A stretch of DNA of 10,433 nt from CAZNLL01 sp964573885 (lineage in GTDB: Bacteria; Desulfobacterota; DSM-4660; Desulfatiglandales; Desulfatiglandaceae). The position numbers and the translations under genes are program-made. The notes beneath the pieces were generated by a model. The model searched no databases and was not told the origin of the DNA. It saw only the letters and a program-made list of their open reading frames with translations. Location of the stretch: positions 1 to 10,433 of the forward strand of contig CAZNLL010000132.1 of assembly GCA_964573885.1 (NCBI GenBank), read 5' to 3'. Shown in pieces: positions 5,513 to 10,433 of this stretch (position 1 is the first letter of the stretch; each line of letters opens with the position of its first letter).

Positions 5513-6229
5513 CTACTGGGCCGCCTCCTTTGCCCGAGCCAGGATTTCTCCTTTAGGGCTGATCACTATCTCCTCCAGGGGAATATCTTTTCCCGCCGCC
5601 TTCAGGGCCCGTCTGATAATGGTGGGTAAAGAGGAGCAGCAGGGGACTTGCATGATCAAGCAGGTGATGCTCTTGATTGGATTGGCCCTAAATATCTCCG
5701 TAAACTTATCGGTGTAGGCTTCCACATCATCAAATTTGGGGCATCCGATCATGACCACCCTGTCTTTCAAGAAGTGCTGATGGAAATTGGCATACGCCAC
5801 CGGGGTGCAGTCCGCCGCAACCAAGAGGTCCGCTCCTTTCAAAAACGGGGCGGTTGCCGGCACAAGGTGGATCTGAACCGGCCAATGAGACAGGGTTGAT
5901 TCCTCGGCGGCGTCTGGGAAAAAGGCCTGCACCTGCGTGCCGGGCCCCCCACAGACCGGGGTGTCACCGGCAGGTTTTTCAGGCCTCTCCTTGAGATAGG
6001 ACTCTACGGCCTCGGGGTCAAAGTCCTCCGCTTCCCGTTCCACCACCGTTATGGCCCCCTTTGGACACTTACCCATACAGGCCCCCAGGCCGTCACAATA
6101 ACTCTCGGATACGAGCCTGGCCTTGCCCTCCTGGATCTCTATGGCCCCTTCCGCACACCCCGGCACACAAAGGCCGCAACCGTCGCAAAGCTCTTCATCA
6201 ATGTGAATAATTTTTCGCATGACCTTCAT
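5513..6229 (-). CDS. Ferredoxin-type 4Fe-4S protein, resembling FrdX of hcp-linked loci
   Basis: A 238-residue protein with an N-terminal ferredoxin domain. Cluster 1 has the full CDGCGLCVPGC motif (Cys15, 18, 21, 25). The second motif, CDGLGACMGKC, has Cys45, 51 and 55 but Leu at the second ligand position, as I recall is typical of this subfamily. The C-terminal 180 residues hold further cysteines (VAADCTPVA, MIGCPKFDD and a CLIMQVPCC segment), suggesting an extra metal or redox site. No membrane segment, so it is a cytoplasmic electron carrier or sensor. GGAGG lies 5 nt before ATG 6229; an in-frame ATG at 6253 has no such site. It lies 26 nt downstream of the HD-domain gene and should share its promoter. 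From memory, similar ferredoxins are co-regulated with hybrid cluster protein in sulfate reducers; no hcp gene is in the window. The electron partner is unknown. Confidence 0.85.
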   Translation of the reverse strand: MKVMRKIIHIDEELCDGCGLCVPGCAEGAIEIQEGKARLVSESYCDGLGACMGKCPKGAITVVEREAEDFDPEAVESYLKERPEKPAGDTPVCGGPGTQVQAFFPDAAEESTLSHWPVQIHLVPATAPFLKGADLLVAADCTPVAYANFHQHFLKDRVVMIGCPKFDDVEAYTDKFTEIFRANPIKSITCLIMQVPCCSSLPTIIRRALKAAGKDIPLEEIVISPKGEILARAKEAAQ

Positions 6230-6255
6230 GATTCCCTCCTTTTCCCACGCCATGG

Positions 6256-6984
6256 CTAAGAAAGAAGCACCTTCTTTGCCAGGTCCCGGCCGGTTTCGGT
6301 CAAAAAGGATCCGCTTAGCGTATCCCTAAAGGTCTCGGAGGTCATGGGGCTTTCTTTATGCTTTTCCACCAGGTTGGCAATCAGGTCGGCATCATAGAGG
6401 CTCTTGAAATTGATGGACTCTTCCTTTCCTGGATGATGGTGATGCCCCACAATATCACATACCTCATCAATCAAGGCATCTTTTGCCCCCAGTCTTGTCA
6501 GTGTCTCCCTGGCAATAGGTGGGCCTGCCTCCTCATGGGGCTCGGCTTCCGTGCTCTTGTGCTCTTTCTCAGCCTCTTTTATTCCCATGTCATGGAGATA
6601 AGCCGCGCAGAGGATAACCGCGGGATTGCCGCCCTCCCCCCTCCCTATCTGCTCCCCGTATCTGGCCACCCGGATGGCATGCCCGATCCTCTTGAAATCC
6701 TGCTTGAAATGGCGTTTCATCTCAATGGCAACCCTTTCCTTTAAGAGATCCTCTTTCTGGGCAAGGAGTTCGGGTGTGAGTTCCCCGATACACTGCTCCG
6801 CATAGGGACAATAAGATGCACAGCCAAAATCCAGGCCGGGATTCAAAAAGCGGTGCCCGCATTTCGGACACTTGCGGGTAGGATCATCTTTGAAAAACTC
6901 CACCCCATTTCCACATTTTGGGCACTTTGCCTCAAATATGGCACCCGGCTTCCAAAATTGCATGTCCTGTCCTGGGCATTTCAT
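6256..6984 (-). CDS. HD-domain phosphohydrolase with N-terminal cysteine clusters
   Basis: A 242-residue protein. Residues 18-45 form a zinc ribbon (CPKCG at 21-25, KCPKCGHRF at 38-46). A second Cys group follows (Cys55, 59 and 65 in GCASYCPYAEQC). The HD domain occupies about 95-210: His102 (GHAIRVARYG), the HD pair His131-Asp132 in AAYLHDMGI, a run of four His (181-184, VGHHHHPG) and Asp198/Asp200 (SLYDADLIANL). HD enzymes hydrolyse phosphate esters, often nucleotides, using two metals; the substrate here is not apparent. There is no membrane segment. GGAGG sits 7 nt before ATG 6984. It is the first gene of a two-gene operon with the ferredoxin and lies behind a promoter with a CRP/FNR-type operator. 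The cysteine clusters could hold zinc or iron-sulfur, which would let it report redox state, but that is inference. Confidence 0.88.
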   Translation of the reverse strand: MKCPGQDMQFWKPGAIFEAKCPKCGNGVEFFKDDPTRKCPKCGHRFLNPGLDFGCASYCPYAEQCIGELTPELLAQKEDLLKERVAIEMKRHFKQDFKRIGHAIRVARYGEQIGRGEGGNPAVILCAAYLHDMGIKEAEKEHKSTEAEPHEEAGPPIARETLTRLGAKDALIDEVCDIVGHHHHPGKEESINFKSLYDADLIANLVEKHKESPMTSETFRDTLSGSFLTETGRDLAKKVLLS

Positions 6985-7071
6985 GGCGCTCCTCCTTATT
7001 CTCCTTTCCAGTCAGACCCTCAGGGGCCTGGACCTACCAAATTATCTTCCCTTTTCATTCCTTTTAAAGAT

Positions 7072-7077
7072 ATTATC
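7072..7077 (-). promoter_or_regulatory. -10 element of the HD/ferredoxin operon promoter
   Basis: GATAAT on the minus strand (5 of 6 to TATAAT), 88 nt before the HD gene ATG, would start transcription near 7065. No good -35 hexamer is present at 16-18 nt, which fits a promoter that depends on an activator bound at the upstream palindrome. A second GATAAT at 7046-7041 is an alternative. Confidence 0.45.
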
Positions 7078-7099
7078 CCATGGCGTCAGGGGCATTGCC

Positions 7100-7113
7100 T
7101 TGACCTAAGTCAA
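7100..7113. promoter_or_regulatory. CRP/FNR/HcpR-type operator
   Basis: TTGAC-CTAA-GTCAA is a 5-bp perfect inverted repeat with a 4-nt spacer, the layout bound by CRP/FNR family dimers (FNR: TTGAT-N4-ATCAA). The TTGAC/GTCAA form is, as I recall, the HcpR-type motif predicted in sulfate-reducing Desulfobacterota. Its centre lies 41.5 nt upstream of the start predicted from GATAAT at 7072-7077, the class II activator position. It lies between the dinB stop and the HD gene, so it should control the HD/ferredoxin operon. The regulator itself is not in the window. Confidence 0.6.
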
Positions 7114-7144
7114 ATGGGGCCTTTCACCGCGCCTCTTTCTCGAG

Positions 7145-8329
7145 TCAACATTTCTCAAATAAAGCCCCCGGTCGGATGCTGTTCTCACCAAACCTCTCCC
7201 ATATGGAATCCAGGGCCGTATTGAGCCTCCTTTTTTTGTCCACCTCCCGTCCTTCCCTGAAAAGAGATAGCTGTGCCCCTTTTCCGCTGAGGGTGAGTTG
7301 GGAAAGAGAAACGCCCAGGAGTCTGGCAGGCCTCCCGGGTATTTCGGTCTTTTCCAGGAGTCCACAGCACAGGGCATATATCTCTCCCCCATCATCCGTG
7401 CCTTTGGCCACGGTCACGGAGCGGGTTATCGAGACAAAATCGCCGTATTTCACCTTCAGGGTTATCGTCCTTCCCTTTAGCCCCTTGCCCCGCATTCTGG
7501 AGGCCACCTGACCGGCCAAGGAAAGCAATGCTTTTCGGGCCTCCCCCTTGTCCATGATATCTTTTACAAAGGTCTCCTCATGTCCGATGGACTTGGCTTC
7601 GCTCCGGGCCACAACCGGGCTATCGTCTATACCCATGGAGAGGCGGTGCATGGCCTCGCCGTGCCTGCCGAAAAGCCGCTTCAACGCCTCCTGTGGCACC
7701 CGGCGTAACTCACCTATGGTGTTAACCCCAAGTCGCCTTAACGCATGCTGGGTAGCTCTTCCCACGCCCCATAGCCTGTTAATGGAAAGGAACTCAAGGA
7801 AGGCCTCGACCCCATCGGAAGGGACCACCACCAAACCGTCGGGCTTTTTCATGTCAGAGGCGATCTTCGCCACAAACTTACAAGGAGCCACCCCGGCGGA
7901 TACGGTCAAACCGATCTCTCTCCACACTTGATCCTTTATTTGCTGGGCCATTTCCCGGGGTGGGCCATAAAGTCGCCTGGACTCGCTCACGTCCAGAAAG
8001 GCCTCGTCTATGGAAACGGGCTCCACCACAGGTGTAAAGCGATAAAAGATCTCGAATACCTGGGCGGAGATTTCCCTATACCGGTGCATTCTCACCGGAA
8101 GGAGAACCGCATCAGGGCAAAGGCGCACGGCCTTGGCCACAGGTTGGGCCGAATGGACCCCCCATTTTCGTGCTTCGTAAGAGGCAGAAGCGACAACCCC
8201 CCGCTTGGTACCGCCTCCCACAATCACGGCTCTTCCCTTTAATGCGGGATTATCCAGGGCCTCCACAGCAGGGTAAAAGGCATCCATGTCCAGGTGGATA
8301 ATGGCCCTCGGTTTTTCTTGCCCGCCCAT
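7145..8329 (-). CDS. dinB: DNA polymerase IV (Y-family translesion polymerase)
   Basis: A 394-residue Y-family polymerase that bypasses damaged bases. The catalytic acids are Asp14 in DMDAFY and Asp108-Glu109 in SIDEAFLD; Tyr19 is at the steric-gate position where E. coli Pol IV has Phe. The ribose/phosphate-contacting segment GVVASASYEARKWGVHS, the thumb helix-hairpin-helix (LWGVGRATQHALRRLGV, 187-203) and the little-finger domain (about 245-345) are all present. A beta-clamp binding motif QLSLF lies at 353-357, followed by about 37 more residues that include LNTALDSIWERFGENSI, as is common in longer Pol IV proteins. ATG 8329 is preceded by a G-rich ribosome site (GGGGGG ending 8 nt upstream). 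The promoter is at 8364-8392. No LexA-like box was recognised, so SOS control cannot be claimed. It is complete and appears functional. Confidence 0.96.
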   Translation of the reverse strand: MGGQEKPRAIIHLDMDAFYPAVEALDNPALKGRAVIVGGGTKRGVVASASYEARKWGVHSAQPVAKAVRLCPDAVLLPVRMHRYREISAQVFEIFYRFTPVVEPVSIDEAFLDVSESRRLYGPPREMAQQIKDQVWREIGLTVSAGVAPCKFVAKIASDMKKPDGLVVVPSDGVEAFLEFLSINRLWGVGRATQHALRRLGVNTIGELRRVPQEALKRLFGRHGEAMHRLSMGIDDSPVVARSEAKSIGHEETFVKDIMDKGEARKALLSLAGQVASRMRGKGLKGRTITLKVKYGDFVSITRSVTVAKGTDDGGEIYALCCGLLEKTEIPGRPARLLGVSLSQLTLSGKGAQLSLFREGREVDKKRRLNTALDSIWERFGENSIRPGALFEKC

Positions 8330-8363
8330 TTCCAGCCCCCCTTCAAAGGAATCATCCTTTCAT

Positions 8364-8392
8364 AGTATAACGCCTCAGGGGATAAAAACCAA
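8364..8392 (-). promoter_or_regulatory. Predicted sigma-70 promoter of dinB
   Basis: On the minus strand TTGGTT (8392-8387) and TATACT (8369-8364) are separated by 17 nt. The start would be near 8357, about 28 nt upstream of the dinB ATG. It is back to back with the promoter of the transglycosylase gene. Confidence 0.6.
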
Positions 8393-8420
8393 TATCTACC
8401 CCGGACAACATATATTGGGG

Positions 8421-8450
8421 CTGACATGGGGGAGCCGAAAATACTATAAT
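8421..8450 (+). promoter_or_regulatory. Predicted sigma-70 promoter of the lytic transglycosylase gene
   Basis: CTGACA (8421-8426, 5 of 6) and a perfect TATAAT (8445-8450) are separated by 18 nt. Transcription would start near 8457, giving a leader of about 56 nt. The two divergent -35 boxes (8392 and 8421) are only 28 nt apart. Confidence 0.6.
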
Positions 8451-8512
8451 GGACGGCCGGGAAACAGGACCACCCCTGCTATGATCGGCACATATCCAAG
8501 AAGGGACAGACT

Positions 8513-9619
8513 ATGGGTTTTTTAAAGGCTTTTTTCCTGGTATTCCTGATCGCCCTCTCCTTTTCTCTGCCCGAATGGGCCCGGTCCGAATCGGTACCCT
8601 TCCCCCCCCTGGTCTCTTCCCTGGACGTAGAAGGCCCTCTTTGCCTTTGCGGCGAGGGGGTCCCCATCGAAAACCAAGACATTCGGGAGCGCCTTGAAAA
8701 AGAGCTTCTCCTTTCCCTGTGGAATCGGGCCCAGGTGATTCTATGGTTAAAACGTGCTCCCCGTTACCTGCCGGCCATAGAAAAAATTTTGAAGCGGCAC
8801 GGCATGCCGGACGATCTCAAATATGTCGCCGTCGCTGAAAGCGCGCTCAGGCCTCATGCCGGTTCCAGTAAAGGGGCCATAGGGTTCTGGCAGTTCATGA
8901 GATACACGGGTCGAAAATATGGCCTGGTGATCAATCGCCGAATTGACGAGCGAAGAAACCTCTTGGCCTCAACCAGAGCGGCTGTGAGGTATTTTAAGGC
9001 CCTCCATGAGACCCTGAACTCGTGGACCCTCGCTATAGCTGCCTTTAATATGGGAGAGGAAGGGCTCATGGCCGAGATACTGGAGCAGGAGACCCACGAT
9101 TATTACAATCTCTACCTCCCCCTGGAGACGCAACGTTTCATATTCCGTATTATCGCGGTCAAGCTCATTTTTTCGAACCCCCAAAAGTACGGTTTCGTCC
9201 TGAATGAAGAGGGCACTTATCCCCCCCTGTCTTGCGACACCATTCGACTTACCTGTCCCGGTGAAGTCCCCATCAGCATTGTTGCAAGGGCCGCCGGGAC
9301 CCATTTCAAGATGATTAAGGACTTGAATCCCCAAATCCGTGGCCATTATCTTGCCAAGGGGACCTACAGTCTGCTCCTTCCCGAGGGAAGCTCGGCCCGC
9401 TTTCAGGCACGGTTTCAAAGGCTTTTCAAGCAGTTTCTGGCCTCAGAGAAAGAACGCATCTATGTGGTCAAAAAAGGAGACAGCCTCTCTTCCATAGCAG
9501 AACGCTTTGACATCCCTCTCGGTGCCCTGCTTATCTGGAACCGCCTTGACCCAAGCCGTCCGATTCACCCGGGGGACCGGCTCATCGTATATCCCAGGGG
9601 CACGAAACCCCATCGATGA
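8513..9619 (+). CDS. Exported MltD-like lytic transglycosylase with C-terminal LysM domain
   Basis: A 368-residue murein lytic transglycosylase, which cleaves the MurNAc-GlcNAc bond in peptidoglycan to leave a 1,6-anhydro end. An N-terminal hydrophobic segment (about 3-19) with a likely cut near EWARSES is a Sec signal peptide; there is no lipobox Cys, so it should be periplasmic rather than lipid-anchored. The SLT domain (about 82-230) has the catalytic Glu109 in VAVAESALRP, then GAIGFWQFM (121-129), TGRKYGL and AAFNMGEEGL (176-185). Residues 240-295 resemble the degenerate LysM-like linker of MltD (VARAAGTHFKMIKDLNPQI). A clear LysM domain (VVKKGDSLSSIAERFDIPLG to HPGDRLIVYP, 318-361) binds glycan. 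AAGGGA lies 6 nt before ATG 8513. It has its own promoter and appears monocistronic. Confidence 0.94.
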   Translation: MGFLKAFFLVFLIALSFSLPEWARSESVPFPPLVSSLDVEGPLCLCGEGVPIENQDIRERLEKELLLSLWNRAQVILWLKRAPRYLPAIEKILKRHGMPDDLKYVAVAESALRPHAGSSKGAIGFWQFMRYTGRKYGLVINRRIDERRNLLASTRAAVRYFKALHETLNSWTLAIAAFNMGEEGLMAEILEQETHDYYNLYLPLETQRFIFRIIAVKLIFSNPQKYGFVLNEEGTYPPLSCDTIRLTCPGEVPISIVARAAGTHFKMIKDLNPQIRGHYLAKGTYSLLLPEGSSARFQARFQRLFKQFLASEKERIYVVKKGDSLSSIAERFDIPLGALLIWNRLDPSRPIHPGDRLIVYPRGTKPHR

Positions 9620-9819
9620 AATTCCCTTGGATTTCTGCCTCAACAAAAGTAAAAGGCTCCGTGGAAAAAGCTTCGGGTCAGTGCAACCCACCAAAAAGAG
9701 CAGAGAAGAAGGCTGGAAAGTTGACTTTATGCCCCAAATCAAGTAAAAACAAAAAACATTATTTCTTCTCACTGGGACTTATAATTCCCAATATCCCATG
9801 GTGAGCGGACCGGGAATCC
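9620..9819. other. Intergenic region between the transglycosylase and the small membrane protein
   Basis: These 200 nt contain no convincing gene and no clear terminator. An ATGA overlap at the transglycosylase stop opens a 62-codon frame (9616-9804) that is basic, lacks a close ribosome site and resembles nothing I know. Two promoter-like patterns point to the next gene: TTGACT (9721-9726) with TAAAAA 17 nt later, and an isolated perfect TATAAT at 9780-9785 inside a weak hairpin (TGGGA/TCCCA). Confidence 0.4.
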
Positions 9820-10182
9820 GTGAAAAAGGTAAAAAAATATCAAATTATAACTGTCCTCGCAATCAGCGCTTTCCTTGTCGCTTTCTTCCTGAGCATCTAT
9901 ATCACGGTTGAAGAGGAAATGCCGGATAATGCCGTAGTGGTCATTACCCTGGAAGATAAGCTTTACCATTCCATCCACTTCGATTATATCTGCCTGGCGA
10001 ACAAAACAGCGAGGACCACTACCCTGGGAGAGGCCAGGGCGCAAGGATACAAACCTGATCCCCACTGCCAAAGCCTGGGGTATTTCAGGGGTAACCGACG
10101 GTTCCTTTTTCACCATCTTCTTTCCAAACTCGGCTTCCAGACCAGCAGCCGATGGGATAAATACGGGAACTGGCTGTGGTAA
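9820..10182 (+). CDS. Small membrane-anchored protein with a degenerate His/Cys motif, function unknown
   Basis: A 120-residue protein starting at GTG 9820, with a weak GGGA 6 nt upstream; the nearby ATG 9798 and GTG 9801 are out of frame. Residues 8-29 form one hydrophobic helix after a basic KKVKK start, so it is probably anchored in the inner membrane with the rest outside. The region VVVITLEDKLYHSIHFDYIC (39-58), then TLGEARAQGYKPDPHC (68-83), resembles small proteins with a YHxxxC...A..GY.PC..C pattern, thought to bind metal. Here the ligands are incomplete: His50, His53, Cys58, His82 and Cys83 are the candidates. The C-terminus ends SRWDKYGNWLW. It lies 200 nt after the transglycosylase and 85 nt before the FHA gene. 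No function can be assigned. Confidence 0.65.
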   Translation: MKKVKKYQIITVLAISAFLVAFFLSIYITVEEEMPDNAVVVITLEDKLYHSIHFDYICLANKTARTTTLGEARAQGYKPDPHCQSLGYFRGNRRFLFHHLLSKLGFQTSSRWDKYGNWLW

Positions 10183-10267
10183 GACCTCCTTCCGCCGGAT
10201 CAGTGTGAAAGCCAAGGCGAGGACTTATTATCTCGTGAGAAACCAAGACAGTACAGGTAATTAGGTC

Positions 10268-10433
10268 ATGGCGTACTTGTATACAGTAACCCGTGATGGC
10301 AGAATCTCCAATATACCCATTACCAAACAAAAAACCACCATAGGCCGCAGCAAAAACAGCGATATCAGCCTTTCCGACAACACCGTATCCCGTCATCATG
10401 CGGAAATCACAAAGACACCTGAAGGGTATCTCA
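10268..10433 (+). CDS. FHA-domain protein, N-terminal part, runs off the right edge
   Basis: The frame from ATG 10268 is open to the edge (55 codons). The sequence is a forkhead-associated domain from residue 4: strand YTVTRDGRISNIPI, then TTIGRSKNSDISLSD (23-37) and NTVSRHHAEI (38-47). The phosphothreonine-contacting residues Arg27, Ser41 and His44 are present. FHA domains bind phosphothreonine peptides and often act with Ser/Thr kinases, secretion systems or adenylate cyclases, so the protein may have further domains beyond the window. The ribosome site is weak (AGGT at 4-7 nt). An 85-nt gap separates it from the previous gene. Confidence 0.88.
   Translation, partial: MAYLYTVTRDGRISNIPITKQKTTIGRSKNSDISLSDNTVSRHHAEITKTPEGYL

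Noticed and set aside
9616..9804. A 62-residue small protein starting in an ATGA overlap with the transglycosylase stop
   Set aside because: The overlap is attractive, but there is no nearby Shine-Dalgarno, the composition is plain basic, and a promoter-like TATAAT lies inside it. It was left as intergenic sequence.
10205..10264. A 19-residue GTG-start peptide just before the FHA gene
   Set aside because: It is too short, without a ribosome site or likeness to leader peptides.
1..10433. CRISPR arrays, insertion sequences, phage or toxin-antitoxin genes
   Set aside because: No regularly spaced repeats, transposase motifs, terminal inverted repeats or recognisable toxin/antitoxin pairs were found on either strand.

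Overview
The window looks like chromosomal DNA of an anaerobic, moderately GC-rich Gram-negative bacterium, most likely of the Desulfobacterota (former Deltaproteobacteria: sulfate reducers and syntrophs). Signs are a Rex NADH/NAD+ sensor, a ferredoxin/HD-domain pair behind a TTGAC-N4-GTCAA operator, soluble multi-PAS sensor kinases, an export-signal DUF1573 protein with a predicted selenocysteine, and good sigma-70 promoters. This placement is inferred from gene style; no 16S or other marker is present.

Layout. Positions 1-1954 (minus) hold the first 651 residues of a soluble PAS-PAS-GAF histidine kinase that runs off the left edge. It is divergent from rex (2142-2801, plus). Next comes a plus-strand cluster: a secreted DUF1573 protein (2891-3583) interrupted by one in-frame TGA, ribonuclease HI (3626-4123), a flavin reductase-like protein cut short at 102 residues (4134-4442), and a zinc-ribbon protein with a long acidic tail (4500-5306). 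A tRNA-Phe(GAA) with its own promoter (5364-5439) and a strong hairpin close this half. On the minus strand follow an HD-domain protein and a ferredoxin (6984 to 5513), transcribed from a promoter with a CRP/FNR/HcpR-type palindrome centred at -41.5, then dinB (8329-7145). Divergent from dinB is a LysM lytic transglycosylase (8513-9619, plus), followed by a small membrane-anchored protein (9820-10182) and the start of an FHA-domain protein (10268 to the right edge).

The most interesting observation is the DUF1573 gene. The TGA at 3110-3112 lies exactly where this family normally has the first Cys of its Cys-Gly-Cys motif, giving Sec-Gly-Cys, and the frame stays open for another 156 codons with family-like sequence. 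Stem-loops with some SECIS character follow the TGA. An ordinary gene caller would split this into two ORFs. The second notable point is the operator/promoter geometry ahead of the HD/ferredoxin operon, which suggests control by a redox- or NO-responsive CRP/FNR family regulator. Together with Rex and the PAS/GAF kinase this gives the region a redox-sensing flavour, though most neighbouring genes are probably not functionally linked.
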